Shown here: piece by piece, positions 1-10,148 of the stretch | Layout of the letters: each line of letters begins with the position of its first letter | How positions within the stretch are numbered: the stretch's first letter is position 1 | Source: Parendozoicomonas haliclonae | GTDB lineage: Bacteria > Pseudomonadota > Gammaproteobacteria > Pseudomonadales > Endozoicomonadaceae | Direction: 5' to 3' | Assembly: GCF_900174585.1 (NCBI RefSeq) | Contig: NZ_FWPT01000001.1 | Location: 372,001 to 436,000, forward strand | DNA: 64,000 nucleotides | Notes under the pieces: generated by a model | Told to the model about the DNA's origin: nothing | What the model saw: the letters and a program-made list of their open reading frames with translations, nothing else | Database searches by the model: none | Made by a program: the position numbers and the translations under genes

Positions 1-538
1 ACTGGATGATGTGCTGAAGGCTGTTCCTTCATTGACCAGTGTTCCTGGTCGCATGGAGTGCTTTGGTGGTGGCGATCAACCTACGGTGGCTGTGGATTAC
101 GCCCATACCTCTGATGCTTTGAAGAGTGTGCTATCTGCTCTGCGAGAGCACGGTGGCAAGAATGTGATCTGCGTGTTTGGCTGCGGCGGTGATCGTGATC
201 GTGGCAAGCGTCTTTTGATGGCGCAGGCCGCCTGTGCCGGCGCTGATAAGGTGGTCATCACCACAGATAATCCGCGTTCTGAAAATCCCGAAGCGATTAT
301 TGATGATGCGCTCTCTGGTCTGAACGGGCATCAACTGGAAAAGGTGACCGTTGTCGTTGATCGTGCCCAGGCCATTCGACAGGCTATCACTGATGCATCC
401 GCTGGTGATGTTGTTTTGATTGCCGGCAAGGGCCACGAAACCTATCAGGAAATTATGGGCGTCCGTTACCCGTTCAGTGACGTTGAAGAAGTTCGCAATG
501 TTCTTTCTGGAGTGACTCTCGCGGGAGGTGAGGCATGA
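1..538 (+). CDS. murE: UDP-N-acetylmuramoyl-tripeptide synthetase MurE, 3' part
   Basis: This is the C-terminal part (about 178 codons) of the Mur ligase that adds the third stem-peptide residue to UDP-MurNAc-L-Ala-D-Glu in the cytoplasm. The reading frame is open to the window edge, so the start lies upstream. The Mur-ligase C-terminal domain shows DYAHTSDAL, FGCGGDRDRGKR, the DNPR motif that in this family selects meso-diaminopimelate, and GKGHE near the end. The DNPR motif implies a Gram-negative type DAP peptidoglycan. The stop overlaps the murF start by 4 bp (ATGA), consistent with translational coupling within the dcw operon. Identity is secure; only the missing 5' end is unknown. Confidence 0.96.
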   Translation, partial: LDDVLKAVPSLTSVPGRMECFGGGDQPTVAVDYAHTSDALKSVLSALREHGGKNVICVFGCGGDRDRGKRLLMAQAACAGADKVVITTDNPRSENPEAIIDDALSGLNGHQLEKVTVVVDRAQAIRQAITDASAGDVVLIAGKGHETYQEIMGVRYPFSDVEEVRNVLSGVTLAGGEA

Positions 539-1980
539 TTGCAGCAAAGACTCTATCTGAGCTGGCCGGCGCGCTTCCGGGGCAGTTGCTTGGCAGTGAT
601 GCAACGATCACCTCGATCAGCATTGATACTCGTACCGTTGAACCGGGGCAGCTGTTTGTTGCGATCAAAGGCCCGAACTTTGACGGCCACAACTATGTTC
701 AGGCGGCCCTGGATAAAGGTGCGGCTGGCGTGATCGTCAGTGAAGATCGTGGTGCTCACCCTGCGGTGCTGGTAAATGATACAGAAAAGGCTTTAAGCCA
801 GACCGGCGTTCTAAATCGCGATGCGTTCCAGGGCACGGTTCTTGGGGTGACTGGCAGCAGTGGTAAAACCTCTGTGAAGGAGATGCTGGCAGCGATTTTC
901 AGCCAGGTTGCGCCAACGCTTTCTACTGTCGGTAACCTGAATAATTATTACGGCGTGCCTGTCACGCTTTCCAGGCTCACAAGCGAACATCAGTTTGCTG
1001 TTATCGAGATGGGAACCAACAGTCCGGGTGAAATTGCTCACCTGACTGAGATTGTTCGTCCTCATATCGCCATTGTGAATAACGCCAGTATTTCCCATGT
1101 GGCGGGTCTTGGCAGTTTGATGGGCATTGTTGAGGAAAAGGGTGCGATCTTTGATCACCTGACTTCCGAAGGTACGGCCATTGTGAATCTGGATGACGCA
1201 CATTGCGGTGTCTGGATTGAACGCATTGCGAAAAATGCCGGCTGTCGTGTATTGAGTTTCAGCCTGAAAAACGAATCTGCAACCAGCTGGCCATCGGATA
1301 TCACCACCGATGAAGAGGGTATGCACTTCACCCTCAATTTGGCAGGCAAGAAAACCCAGGTGAATCTGCAGTTCTGGGGTAAGCATCAGGTTGCCAATGC
1401 CTGTGCTGCAGCGGTGATGGCCCATGCGGCCGGTCTGGATATTGAGACTATTGCTGCTGGTCTTGGGGCAGCGCGCCCTTACGCCCGTCGTGGTCAGCGT
1501 TTCCGTTCTGAGAACGGGGCGATGATTATTGATGAAAGCTACAACGCTAATCCGGATTCTACCAAGGCCTCCATTGATGCCCTGGCGGACTGCAGCGGTT
1601 ACCGCATGCTGGTTCTGGGTGAACTGTCTGCTGAACATTATCTGAATCGTGATGAAGGCATCCGCATGCATCGCGAACTGGGTGAATACGCCAGTCAGGC
1701 CGGCATTGATCATGTGCTGACCTGTGGTGAACTGTCGGCACATGTGCATGACACTTTCAGCGGCGAGGGGCAGCACTTCTCTGAGAAGAATGCCCTGATT
1801 GATTGGCTGAAGCCGCATCTGAATGCTGGTGTGGTGGTACTGGTTAAAGGCTCCATGCTGACTGGCATGAATGATGTCGTGACCGCCTGTATCGCCAAAA
1901 CCGAACCATCTATACATTCTCATTTAAGTTCTGACTCAGCTCAGACGGCCAGTGCGGCCGGAACCATGGAGGGAGCCTGA
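535..1980 (+). CDS. murF: UDP-N-acetylmuramoyl-tripeptide--D-alanyl-D-alanine ligase MurF
   Basis: MurF adds D-Ala-D-Ala to the UDP-MurNAc-tripeptide, completing the cytoplasmic pentapeptide precursor. The protein is 481 residues, slightly longer than usual for MurF because of a Ser/Ala-rich tail. The ATP-binding loop [10 protein letters not shown] lies near residue 105. [10 protein letters not shown] and the later [10 protein letters not shown] are typical MurF sequences of the central and C-terminal domains. The gene starts inside the murE stop and its own stop overlaps the mraY start by one base (TGATG). It acts directly before MraY, matching the pathway order. Confidence 0.97.
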   Translation: MIAAKTLSELAGALPGQLLGSDATITSISIDTRTVEPGQLFVAIKGPNFDGHNYVQAALDKGAAGVIVSEDRGAHPAVLVNDTEKALSQTGVLNRDAFQGTVLGVTGSSGKTSVKEMLAAIFSQVAPTLSTVGNLNNYYGVPVTLSRLTSEHQFAVIEMGTNSPGEIAHLTEIVRPHIAIVNNASISHVAGLGSLMGIVEEKGAIFDHLTSEGTAIVNLDDAHCGVWIERIAKNAGCRVLSFSLKNESATSWPSDITTDEEGMHFTLNLAGKKTQVNLQFWGKHQVANACAAAVMAHAAGLDIETIAAGLGAARPYARRGQRFRSENGAMIIDESYNANPDSTKASIDALADCSGYRMLVLGELSAEHYLNRDEGIRMHRELGEYASQAGIDHVLTCGELSAHVHDTFSGEGQHFSEKNALIDWLKPHLNAGVVVLVKGSMLTGMNDVVTACIAKTEPSIHSHLSSDSAQTASAAGTMEGA

Positions 1981-3062
1981 TGCTCTACTGGCTCGCGGAC
2001 ATTCTAAGCAGCTATTACAGCGGCTTTGGGGTTTTTAAATATCTGACCCTGCGTGCAATTCTGGGTGTGCTGACGGCACTGGCGTTCTCGCTGGTGTTCG
2101 GTCCGGTGATGATCCGTAAACTCAGCTTCTACCAGATTGGTCAGGCGGTGCGTGATGATGGTCCGCAATCCCATCTGAGCAAGGCTGGCACCCCAACAAT
2201 GGGTGGTGCGCTGATTCTTGCCGCGATTACTATCAGTACCCTGCTGTGGGCCAACCTGAATAACCTCTATGTGTGGATTACTCTGGGCGTAACGCTGGCA
2301 TTTGGTGCCATCGGCTGGGTGGATGACTATCGGAAGGTGGTTGAGAAGAACTCCCGTGGTCTGCCGGCCAAGTGGAAGTATTTCTGGCAATCCGTGTTTG
2401 GTCTTGGTGCTGCGTTGGTTCTTTATCTCACACCGCAGGCTCCTGTTGAGACGGCTCTGATTGTTCCTTTCTTCAAAAACGTAGCGATTCCTCTCGGTGC
2501 CTTCTTTGTTGTACTGACTTATCTGGTCATTGTCGGTACCAGTAATGCGGTGAACCTGACTGATGGTCTGGACGGTCTGGCAATTATGCCAACCGTTATG
2601 GTGGCGGCAGCACTGGGTATCTTTGCTTACCTGAGTGGTCACAGTGAATTCTCGACTTATCTGAATATTCCGCATATTCGAGGCTCCGGCGAGCTAGTAG
2701 TGTTTACCGCCGCAATTGTTGGCGCGGGGCTCGGCTTCCTCTGGTTTAACACCTATCCGGCTCAGGTGTTTATGGGCGACGTAGGTGCGCTGGCACTGGG
2801 TGCTGCACTGGGCGTGATTGCGGTTATCGTTCGTCAGGAGATTGTGCTGTTCATCATGGGCGGTGTGTTCGTTATGGAAACCGTCTCCGTAATCTTGCAG
2901 GTGGCTTCGTTTAAGCTGACCGGTCGTCGTATTTTCCGGATGGCACCGATTCACCATCACTTCGAGCTGAAAGGCTGGCCGGAACCTCGAGTGATTGTAC
3001 GTTTCTGGATTATCAGCCTGATTCTGGTGCTGATTGGTCTGGCAACCCTGAAACTGCGTTAA
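1980..3062 (+). CDS. mraY: Phospho-N-acetylmuramoyl-pentapeptide transferase MraY
   Basis: MraY transfers phospho-MurNAc-pentapeptide to undecaprenyl phosphate, making lipid I in the inner membrane. The 360 residues equal the E. coli length. The protein is rich in hydrophobic segments (about ten are expected for the family). It carries the family motifs VDDYRK with ENSRG-like sequence after it, NLTDGLDGL, and the C-terminal HHHFELKGW. It is tightly coupled to murF upstream; a 13-bp gap with a purine-rich AAAAAGGA stretch leads to murD. No promoter is visible inside this part of the operon. Confidence 0.98.
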   Translation: MLYWLADILSSYYSGFGVFKYLTLRAILGVLTALAFSLVFGPVMIRKLSFYQIGQAVRDDGPQSHLSKAGTPTMGGALILAAITISTLLWANLNNLYVWITLGVTLAFGAIGWVDDYRKVVEKNSRGLPAKWKYFWQSVFGLGAALVLYLTPQAPVETALIVPFFKNVAIPLGAFFVVLTYLVIVGTSNAVNLTDGLDGLAIMPTVMVAAALGIFAYLSGHSEFSTYLNIPHIRGSGELVVFTAAIVGAGLGFLWFNTYPAQVFMGDVGALALGAALGVIAVIVRQEIVLFIMGGVFVMETVSVILQVASFKLTGRRIFRMAPIHHHFELKGWPEPRVIVRFWIISLILVLIGLATLKLR

Positions 3063-3075
3063 AAAGGATAAAGGC

Positions 3076-4437
3076 GTGAGTGGTCATTTGATCAGTAGCG
3101 ACAGGCAGAGAATCGTCGTCGGTCTTGGCAAGACCGGACTGGCCTGTGCGCGCTGGCTGTATCGGGCCGGTACACCTTTCCGGGTTGTGGATACCCGTGC
3201 CAACCCGCCGGGTCTGGATGAGCTGCAACGTGAATGCCCCGGAGTGGAGGTTGTTTGCAGCCCATTGGATGCAGAGCTTTTATCCACCGCTGATGAGTTG
3301 ATTGTCAGCCCGGGCCTTTCCCTGAAAGAGCCAGCTATAGCCGCTGCGATTGAAGCCGGCGCTAAAGTGGTTGGTGATATTGAACTGTTCTGCCGGGAAG
3401 TGACTGCACCAATCGTTGCGATCACCGGTTCCAACGGCAAAAGCACAGTGACCACTCTCGTGGGACTGATGGCAGAAAAGGCCGGTGTGCGCGTTGGCGT
3501 GGGCGGCAATATCGGCCTGCCGGTTCTTGAGATGCTGGAACAGGGTGAAAAAGACCTTTATGTTCTGGAGCTGTCCAGCTTCCAGCTGGAAACCACGCAT
3601 TCCCTGCGAGCAAAAGCCGCCACAGTTCTGAACGTGACTCCTGATCATATGGATCGGTACGCGTCACTGGTTGAGTATCATCAGGCCAAGCATCGTATCT
3701 ATCGTGGTTGCGAAGGCGCGGTTTATAACCGTGATGATGCCCGAACTACGCCTCTGATTCCTGAAGCCGTTAATGTTCTTTCGTTTGGTACCGGACGTCC
3801 GCCGGGTTTGAAAGACTTTGGTCTGCTGACAGAAGACGGTGAAACCTGGCTGGTGCAGGGGCTTGAAAAGCTGCTGCCAGTTTCTGAAATGAAGATCCGC
3901 GGGCAGCATAACTACGCCAACGCTATGGCAGCTTTGGCCCTAGGCTCATTGGCCGGTTTACCAATGATGGCCATGCTGGACGCTCTGCGCGAGTTTCCCG
4001 GTCTTGCCCACCGCTGTGAGTGGGTGGCTGATATCAATGGTGTTGGCTGGTTTAACGATTCCAAAGCAACCAATGAAGGCGCAACCGTTGCGGCTATTGA
4101 AGGTCTGGGTATAGGCCTCACCGGTAAAATTATTCTGATTGCCGGTGGCGATGGCAAAGGTGCAGACTTCACGGAGCTGAAACCTTCGGTCCAGCGTTAT
4201 GTGAAAGACGTGCTGGTAATGGGCGTCGATGGTCCTCGACTTGCTGAAGCTGTGGGCAGTGTTGCACCTGTGCAGCGGGTTGTGGATATGGCTGATGCCG
4301 TTGCCAAGGCGAAGGCGCTGGCAACGGAAGGTGATATTGTTCTGCTGGCTCCAGCCTGCGCCAGCTTTGATATGTTTGATGGCTTTGAGCATCGTGGTGC
4401 GGTGTTCCGTGAACAGGTGGAGGCGCTGCATGGCTGA
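3076..4437 (+). CDS. murD: UDP-N-acetylmuramoylalanine--D-glutamate ligase MurD
   Basis: MurD adds D-glutamate to UDP-MurNAc-L-Ala. The 453-residue protein begins with a GTG codon after an AAGGATAAAGGC ribosome-binding region. A Rossmann-like N-terminus has VVGLGKTG. The ATP loop ITGSNGKST sits at about residues 116-124, and HRCEWV and FNDSKATN mark the conserved core and C-terminal domains. Its last codons overlap the start of ftsW by 8 bp. In the dcw order it stands between mraY and ftsW, as in most gammaproteobacteria. Confidence 0.97.
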   Translation: MSGHLISSDRQRIVVGLGKTGLACARWLYRAGTPFRVVDTRANPPGLDELQRECPGVEVVCSPLDAELLSTADELIVSPGLSLKEPAIAAAIEAGAKVVGDIELFCREVTAPIVAITGSNGKSTVTTLVGLMAEKAGVRVGVGGNIGLPVLEMLEQGEKDLYVLELSSFQLETTHSLRAKAATVLNVTPDHMDRYASLVEYHQAKHRIYRGCEGAVYNRDDARTTPLIPEAVNVLSFGTGRPPGLKDFGLLTEDGETWLVQGLEKLLPVSEMKIRGQHNYANAMAALALGSLAGLPMMAMLDALREFPGLAHRCEWVADINGVGWFNDSKATNEGATVAAIEGLGIGLTGKIILIAGGDGKGADFTELKPSVQRYVKDVLVMGVDGPRLAEAVGSVAPVQRVVDMADAVAKAKALATEGDIVLLAPACASFDMFDGFEHRGAVFREQVEALHG

Positions 4438-5629
4438 CAGTACCTTCTCTGACCTTTTCTATCGCCTGCAAAACAGTGATCGCCCGCTGGACACCGTCCT
4501 GCTGGGTGTTTTTATCTGCTGTCTGGCGCTTGGGTTGGTGATGGTCTCTTCGGCTTCGCTCAGTGTCTCCATGGATATGAACGGTGATCCGTTCTATTTC
4601 GCCATTCGTCAGGGCATCTATATCGGTATAGGCCTGGTGGCCATGCTGATCTGCATGACCATTTCTATCGAGAGCTGGTTCAAGCTGGCACCGCTGGCAT
4701 TGGTTGTGTCGGTAACTCTATTGATTGCCGTACTCTTTGTTGGCCGTGAGGTAAATGGCAGTATTCGCTGGCTGCCACTGGGTTTCTTTAACCTACAGCC
4801 TTCGGAAGTGGCCAAGGTGGGCGTGGTGATTTATATCGCCTCTCTGCTCTCGCGCAAGATTGATGAGGTGCGCGGTGAGGGCCTTTGGGGCTTTGCCCGT
4901 CCAATTGTGATTCTGGGGATTGTCGGTGTGCTTCTGCTGCTGGAGCCGGACTTTGGTTCTACGGTTGTGATCGCCGGCGCGATTATGGGGATGATTTTTC
5001 TGGCTGGTGTAAGAAAACGCATCTTCGTGGTTTTGACTCTGGGCGTGGTGGCTCTTGGCGCTTTGCTGATCTGGCTGGCACCTTACCGGGTAAAACGATT
5101 AACGTCCTATACCGACCCCTGGGCCGATCAGTTTGGAAGCGGTTATCAGTTGACCCAATCCCTGATCGGCTTTGGCCGCGGCGGAATTACCGGCGAAGGT
5201 TTGGGTGACAGTATTCAGAAGCTGTTCTTCCTGCCGGAAGCTCATACCGATTTTATCTTTTCTGTTGTTGCAGAAGAGTTCGGTTTGATCGGCGCGGTGA
5301 TGATTGTCTGCCTGCTGTTCTTTATTGCCTGGCGGGCCATGGAGATTGGTCAGTTGGCGGAAAAGGCCGGGCAATTGTTTTCCGGCTATATGGCTTATGG
5401 CCTCGGGCTGCTGTTTGGCAGTCAGGTTTTTATTAATGTCGGTGTCAGCAGTGGACTGCTGCCGACAAAAGGGCTGGCTCTGCCTTTGTTCAGTTATGGC
5501 GGCAGTAGCCTGATTATGAACTGTGTGGCCATCGGATTATTGATGCGCATAGATTATGAAAGACGTACGGCTGGTGCCGTGCGTGCAGTAAAGAAGAAGC
5601 ATATTGAAGGGGAGGTTGCCCATGGCTGA
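4430..5629 (+). CDS. ftsW: Lipid II glycosyltransferase FtsW (SEDS family)
   Basis: FtsW is the septal SEDS peptidoglycan polymerase that works with FtsI at the divisome. The chosen ATG (MADSTFSDLF) lies within the murD end behind AACAGGTGGAGG; the longer open frame upstream overlaps murD and is unlikely. The 399-residue product is a polytopic membrane protein. FNLQPSEVAK, LEPDFGST and the C-terminal FSYGGSSL block are SEDS landmarks. The stop overlaps murG by 8 bp. Assignment to FtsW rather than RodA rests on the dcw position between murD and murG. Confidence 0.96.
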   Translation: MADSTFSDLFYRLQNSDRPLDTVLLGVFICCLALGLVMVSSASLSVSMDMNGDPFYFAIRQGIYIGIGLVAMLICMTISIESWFKLAPLALVVSVTLLIAVLFVGREVNGSIRWLPLGFFNLQPSEVAKVGVVIYIASLLSRKIDEVRGEGLWGFARPIVILGIVGVLLLLEPDFGSTVVIAGAIMGMIFLAGVRKRIFVVLTLGVVALGALLIWLAPYRVKRLTSYTDPWADQFGSGYQLTQSLIGFGRGGITGEGLGDSIQKLFFLPEAHTDFIFSVVAEEFGLIGAVMIVCLLFFIAWRAMEIGQLAEKAGQLFSGYMAYGLGLLFGSQVFINVGVSSGLLPTKGLALPLFSYGGSSLIMNCVAIGLLMRIDYERRTAGAVRAVKKKHIEGEVAHG

Positions 5630-6734
5630 GCATGCCCTTTCAACAGACGCCCCTTCAAAAGAAGCACCATTATTTATTGTGATGGCTGGTGGTACCGGCG
5701 GTCATATCTTCCCGGCTCTGGCTGTTGCGGACGAACTCAAGAAACAGGGGTTCCGCATCCACTGGCTGGGCACCCGCGATGGTATGGAAGCGGATCTGGT
5801 TCCTAAATACGGTTATGACATTACCTTTATGCCGGTCAAAGGTGTTCGTGGTAACGGTCTGAAAGCTCTGGTGCAGGCACCGTTTCGCGTTGCACTGTCC
5901 CTTTGGCATGCCGTTCGGGTTATGAAGCGCGAGAAGGCGGTCGCGGTATTGGGAATGGGCGGTTTTGTATCTGGTCCTGGCAGTGTTGCTGCATGGTTGC
6001 TGAGAAAACCACTGGTTCTTCATGAGCAGAATGCGGTGCTTGGTTTGACCAACAAGATAGCCAGTCTGTTCGCCACGAAAAAGCTGGAAGCCTTCCCGGG
6101 TGCTTTCCCGGCCAAAGATAAGGCGATCTGTACCGGTAACCCGGTCAGAGAGATGATTGTTCCGGCTTCAGATCGCAATACTGACGGTGCTCTGCGTCTG
6201 CTGGTTCTGGGAGGCAGTCGCGGTGCTGTGGCCATCAATGAGATTGTGCCCAAGGCTCTGGCCCGACTGAATGGGCAGGGTGATAAGCCGGTTGTTGAGG
6301 TTAGGCATCAGACCGGTGCGGCGAATCATGAAGCCACCCAAAAGAATTATGAGCAGCTTGGTGTCACCGGCCGCGTTGATCCTTTTATTGATGATATGGC
6401 TGCGGCCTATGGCTGGGCTGATCTGGTTCTCTGCCGCTCCGGCGCCCTGACTGTGGCTGAGCTTGCTAATGCCGGCAAGCCTGCGGTACTGGTGCCTTAT
6501 CCATGGCATAAGGATCAGCAGCAGCTGAAGAACGGTCGCTATCTCGCTGACAATGGTGCAGCCGTCATCCTTGAACAGAAAGCTATGACTGAAGATTCTC
6601 TGTGCGAATTGCTGTTGTCGTTTGCGAATGATCGACAGAAGCTGGTTGATATGGCCAACAAGGCTCAGGCCTGCGCACATCCAAATGCTACCCAGACCGT
6701 AGCGAAGTACTGCCGGGAGGTAGCTCATGTCTGA
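5622..6734 (+). CDS. murG: Lipid II synthase MurG (UDP-GlcNAc transferase)
   Basis: MurG adds GlcNAc to lipid I on the inner face of the membrane, giving lipid II. The start is the ATG preceded by GGGGAGG, giving 370 residues (MAEHALST); an in-frame TTG 18 bp upstream is less likely. The glycine-rich [11 protein letters not shown] loop is at about residues 22-32. [24 protein letters not shown] and [10 protein letters not shown] are the usual GT28 motifs for acceptor and UDP-GlcNAc binding. The N-terminus is about 15 residues longer than usual. It overlaps both neighbours by 8 bp. Confidence 0.97.
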   Translation: MAEHALSTDAPSKEAPLFIVMAGGTGGHIFPALAVADELKKQGFRIHWLGTRDGMEADLVPKYGYDITFMPVKGVRGNGLKALVQAPFRVALSLWHAVRVMKREKAVAVLGMGGFVSGPGSVAAWLLRKPLVLHEQNAVLGLTNKIASLFATKKLEAFPGAFPAKDKAICTGNPVREMIVPASDRNTDGALRLLVLGGSRGAVAINEIVPKALARLNGQGDKPVVEVRHQTGAANHEATQKNYEQLGVTGRVDPFIDDMAAAYGWADLVLCRSGALTVAELANAGKPAVLVPYPWHKDQQQLKNGRYLADNGAAVILEQKAMTEDSLCELLLSFANDRQKLVDMANKAQACAHPNATQTVAKYCREVAHV

Positions 6735-8196
6735 AAAGAACAAGCAAAATAAATCAGAGCAGCAGCTGACAATTCAGGCTCCGGTATTTGCCATACCGGA
6801 GATGCGCCGCATCCGTAATATCCATTTTATTGGTATTGGTGGCTCCGGCATGTGCGGTATTGCCGAGGTGCTCTGCAACCAGGGTTACGATATCTCTGGC
6901 TCTGATATTCGTGCTTCCAAGGTGACTGAACGACTGCAGTCTTTTGGTGTGCAGATTTTTATCGGTCATGAAGCATCTCATGTCGCTCATGCTGATGTTG
7001 TCGTTGTCTCTTCTGCAGTCAAGGAAGATAACCCTGAGCTGGTAGAGGCTAACGAAAAGCGTATTCCGGTGGTACCCCGCGCCCAGATGCTGGCGGAGCT
7101 GATGCGCTACCGTCACGGTATCGCCGTGGCCGGAACCCATGGTAAGACCACAACCACCAGTCTGCTGGCGTCTGTTCTTGGTCAGGGTGGCCTTGATCCA
7201 ACCTTTATTATTGGTGGTCGTCTGAATTCGGCTGGTACCAATGCCCGACTGGGTGGCAGCCGTTATTTGGTGGCGGAAGCGGATGAAAGCGATGCTTCCT
7301 TCCTGCATCTGCAGCCAATGGTTTCCATCGTTACCAATATCGATGCCGACCATATGAGTACCTATGAAGGTGACTTTGGTCGTTTGAAGCAGACCTTCCT
7401 GGATTTTCTCCACAACCTGCCATTTTATGGTCTGGCTGTCGTCTGTATAGATGACCCGGTTGTGCGGGAGCTGCTGCCACAGATTAAACGTCAGGTGATC
7501 ACCTATGGCTTCTCTGAAGATGCTGATTACCGGGCTGTTGATGTGCATCAGCAAGGTATGCACAACACCTATACGTTGCTGCGTAATGGCTCCGAGCCGG
7601 TGAAGGTCACTCTGAATATTCCGGGTGAGCATAATGTCCTGAACTCTCTGGCGACATTTGCCGTGGCTGCAGAAGAGGGAATCAGTGACGAGGATATTTG
7701 CCTCGGTCTGGCTGGCTTTGATGGTGTCGGTCGTCGCTTCCAGGTGTATGGCAACTACCAGACCGGTGTCGGCGAAGTCATGTTTGTGGATGACTATGGC
7801 CATCATCCTCGCGAAGTTGCTGCAACTATTGCCGCTATTCGCAAAGGCTGGCCGGAGAAGCGACTGGTCATGGTTTACCAGCCGCACCGTTACAGCCGTA
7901 CCCGTGATCTGTATGAAGATTTTGTCGATGTGCTGTCGCAGGTCGATGTATTGCTGCTGATGGATGTATATCCTGCCGGCGAAGCGGAAATCCCGGGAGC
8001 GGATAGCCGCAGCCTGTGCCGGAGTATTCGTCAGCGTGGTCGGCTTGATCCGATATTCGTTCAGAGAGGCGAGTCGGTGGAAGCTGTTCTGGCCGACGTG
8101 CTGGCCGATGGCGATTTGTTAATTACCCAGGGTGCCGGAGATATCGGTGGTCTGGCAAGTGAACTGGCTGAACAAGAGCTGGTGCTTAAGAAGTGA
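6727..8196 (+). CDS. murC: UDP-N-acetylmuramate--L-alanine ligase MurC
   Basis: MurC starts pentapeptide synthesis by adding L-Ala to UDP-MurNAc. The 489-residue protein starts at an ATG behind GGGAGGTAGCTC. It has the N-terminal [15 protein letters not shown] nucleotide-fold motif, the ATP loop [12 protein letters not shown] near residue 137, [10 protein letters not shown] and HHPREVAA in the C-terminal domain. An N-terminal extension of about 20 hydrophilic residues precedes the domain. It overlaps murG by 8 bp and ddlB by 4 bp, as expected in a coupled operon. Confidence 0.97.
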   Translation: MSEKNKQNKSEQQLTIQAPVFAIPEMRRIRNIHFIGIGGSGMCGIAEVLCNQGYDISGSDIRASKVTERLQSFGVQIFIGHEASHVAHADVVVVSSAVKEDNPELVEANEKRIPVVPRAQMLAELMRYRHGIAVAGTHGKTTTTSLLASVLGQGGLDPTFIIGGRLNSAGTNARLGGSRYLVAEADESDASFLHLQPMVSIVTNIDADHMSTYEGDFGRLKQTFLDFLHNLPFYGLAVVCIDDPVVRELLPQIKRQVITYGFSEDADYRAVDVHQQGMHNTYTLLRNGSEPVKVTLNIPGEHNVLNSLATFAVAAEEGISDEDICLGLAGFDGVGRRFQVYGNYQTGVGEVMFVDDYGHHPREVAATIAAIRKGWPEKRLVMVYQPHRYSRTRDLYEDFVDVLSQVDVLLLMDVYPAGEAEIPGADSRSLCRSIRQRGRLDPIFVQRGESVEAVLADVLADGDLLITQGAGDIGGLASELAEQELVLKK

Positions 8197-9218
8197 AGAA
8201 TCTGGATACGTACATGAGTAAGGTTGGCCATAGTGATGTTGGCTGCAAAGAGATCCGCGACGGCTCATCTTTTGGTCGGGTTGCGGTTCTGTTCGGCGGT
8301 ACCTCTCCAGAGCGTCAGGTGTCCCTGAAGTCCGGGCAACGTGTTTTTGAAGCTCTGCAGAGTCGTGGAGTTGATGCGGTACTGATTGATGCAGCTGATG
8401 ATCTGATCGGTCAGCTGAATACATCCAAGCCGGATAGCGTGTTCCTGGCGCTGCACGGTGGGGAAGGTGAAGATGGAACCGTTCAGGGCTTGCTGGACTA
8501 TATGCGTATTCCCTACACCGGCAGTGGTGTAAAAGGCTCTGCGCTGGCTATGGACAAGAGCCGCAGCAAGCTGATCTGGAACAGTGTCGGTCTGCCGACT
8601 CCAGGGTTCCATCTGGTGGATAAGGAGACTGACCTCAGCACGCTGGACGTGCCAATGCCGTGCTTTGTTAAGCCGAATGGCGATGGTTCCAGTATCTGCA
8701 CTTTCCCGGTTTACAGTCGGGACGATTTTGAAGTGGCGGTGGTCAAGGTGCTTGAGCACGCCAGATACGCTCTGGTGGAAGAGCTGATTGCTGGCCCGGA
8801 ATTTACGGTGGGTATCCTGAATGGTCAGGCTCTGCCGGTTATACGTCTTGAGACGGATAACACATTTTATGATTATGAAGCCAAGTATCTTTCCGATGAT
8901 ACCCGCTATCATCTGCCAAGCGGCTTGACGGAAGAGAAAGAACAGGAAATTCAGGCTCTGGCTGTCCGGGCTTTTGAAAACCTGGGCTGTGAAGGCTGGG
9001 GCCGCGTTGATGTTATGCAGGATGCTGCTGGCAAATTCTGGCTGCTGGAAGTGAATACCGCGCCAGGCATGACCGATCATAGTCTGGTGCCAATGGCCGC
9101 CAGAGCCGTAGGTCTGGATTTTGCGGATTTGATTCTGGAGATTCTGCAGATATCAGAGAGTAAGGAGCGGCCATGGATGCCCGTCGGTACCTCAGACAGA
9201 ACGACAGCGATCGGGTAA
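8193..9218 (+). CDS. ddlB: D-alanine--D-alanine ligase
   Basis: Ddl joins two D-alanines for use by MurF. The ATP-grasp protein shows [38 protein letters not shown] and [12 protein letters not shown]. The annotated start is a GTG overlapping the murC stop; an ATG 21 bp downstream (MSKVGHS) is a real alternative because about 25 residues precede the conserved domain. The 3' end is unusual: the last 46 bp are shared with the beginning of ftsQ in another frame. The dcw location makes it DdlB-like. Confidence 0.95.
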   Translation: MKNLDTYMSKVGHSDVGCKEIRDGSSFGRVAVLFGGTSPERQVSLKSGQRVFEALQSRGVDAVLIDAADDLIGQLNTSKPDSVFLALHGGEGEDGTVQGLLDYMRIPYTGSGVKGSALAMDKSRSKLIWNSVGLPTPGFHLVDKETDLSTLDVPMPCFVKPNGDGSSICTFPVYSRDDFEVAVVKVLEHARYALVEELIAGPEFTVGILNGQALPVIRLETDNTFYDYEAKYLSDDTRYHLPSGLTEEKEQEIQALAVRAFENLGCEGWGRVDVMQDAAGKFWLLEVNTAPGMTDHSLVPMAARAVGLDFADLILEILQISESKERPWMPVGTSDRTTAIG

Positions 9219-10066
9219 ATAGAAACGCTCCCCGGCAGGAAGAGCCGGCTCCTGAGTGGCGCCGGCGTTCAATAGCCGGGAGTGAGCAGAAGCCGGCAGT
9301 CAGCTTCAAGGAGCGCTTCAGCTACTGGTGGAAGAAGTGTCTGACGGCGCTGAAGTGGTTGACTGCAGGTGGCATGCTGGGCGCATTGATCTGGTCCATC
9401 CCGGTATTCTGGGCCTGGCTGGATCGGCCGGTAGCGAGTGTTGGAGTAGGCGGTGACATCCGTTATTTAAGAGCGGATGCTCTGCAGCAGCGAATGCTGC
9501 CGTATGTCCAGACCACGTTTTTCGGTCTGGATTTGCGAGCGATACAGGCTGAGCTGCAAAGTGAAACCTGGGTCAGCAGTGCCGAGGTTCGGAAGGTTTG
9601 GCCTGACCGTGTCGAAGTGGTACTGGAAGAGGAAGTGCCAATCGCTCGCTGGCAAGGGCAGGATATGATCAACGCTGATGGCGATATCCTGAAAAGCCGA
9701 CTGGGGCATGACTTTCGTGACTTCCCTGAGTTGGCTGGCCCGGAAGGGCGCGAGCAGGAAGTGATGCAGCAATACCTGACCCTGAGCCATCAGTTGCGAC
9801 TACTGGGGCTGAAAGTGACAGGTGTTGAACTGGCTGCGATGGGCAGCTGGAGCTTTGCAGTCGATGATGTGAGTGTGCAGCTGGGTAACGAGGATCTGAT
9901 CAGCAGAATGCAGAGGTTCTCAAGGCTGTACAACGATTCACTGCAGGCCCGCTGGGCCGAGGTAGACAGTATAGATTTGCGTTATCGGGATGGTGTGGCA
10001 GTGGCATGGAATGAAAGCCCCAAGGCCAGCCCGATAACAAATAATGGTGCAATAAGAGCAAAATGA
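9173..10066 (+). CDS. ftsQ: Cell division protein FtsQ
   Basis: FtsQ is a bitopic inner-membrane protein that links FtsA/FtsZ-proximal parts of the divisome to FtsBL. The 297-residue product starts at an ATG behind TAAGGAG, within the end of ddlB. It has a long basic and polar cytoplasmic tail (about 55 residues), one membrane segment at about residues 63-85, a POTRA domain (near residues 90-155, with VSSAEVRKVWPDRVEV) and the periplasmic beta domain. The tail is rich in Arg and Pro. The gap to ftsA is 82 bp, the first real spacing in the operon. Confidence 0.94.
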   Translation: MDARRYLRQNDSDRVNRNAPRQEEPAPEWRRRSIAGSEQKPAVSFKERFSYWWKKCLTALKWLTAGGMLGALIWSIPVFWAWLDRPVASVGVGGDIRYLRADALQQRMLPYVQTTFFGLDLRAIQAELQSETWVSSAEVRKVWPDRVEVVLEEEVPIARWQGQDMINADGDILKSRLGHDFRDFPELAGPEGREQEVMQQYLTLSHQLRLLGLKVTGVELAAMGSWSFAVDDVSVQLGNEDLISRMQRFSRLYNDSLQARWAEVDSIDLRYRDGVAVAWNESPKASPITNNGAIRAK

Positions 10067-10148
10067 CGATGACTGCAGGCAGCTGTGGCTGGTTACTCAG
10101 CCTGGGTCAGATCAGCGTCAGGTACGAGGACAACAGGTAGGTTTGCGA

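Noticed and set aside
811-1923. 370-codon open frame on the - strand opposite murF
   Set aside because: Shadow frame with Cys/His-rich nonsense-like composition; MurF is clear on the + strand.
4229-4429. Longer N-terminus for FtsW
   Set aside because: This part overlaps murD extensively and encodes no FtsW-like sequence; the ATG at 4430 has a ribosome-binding site and fits family length.
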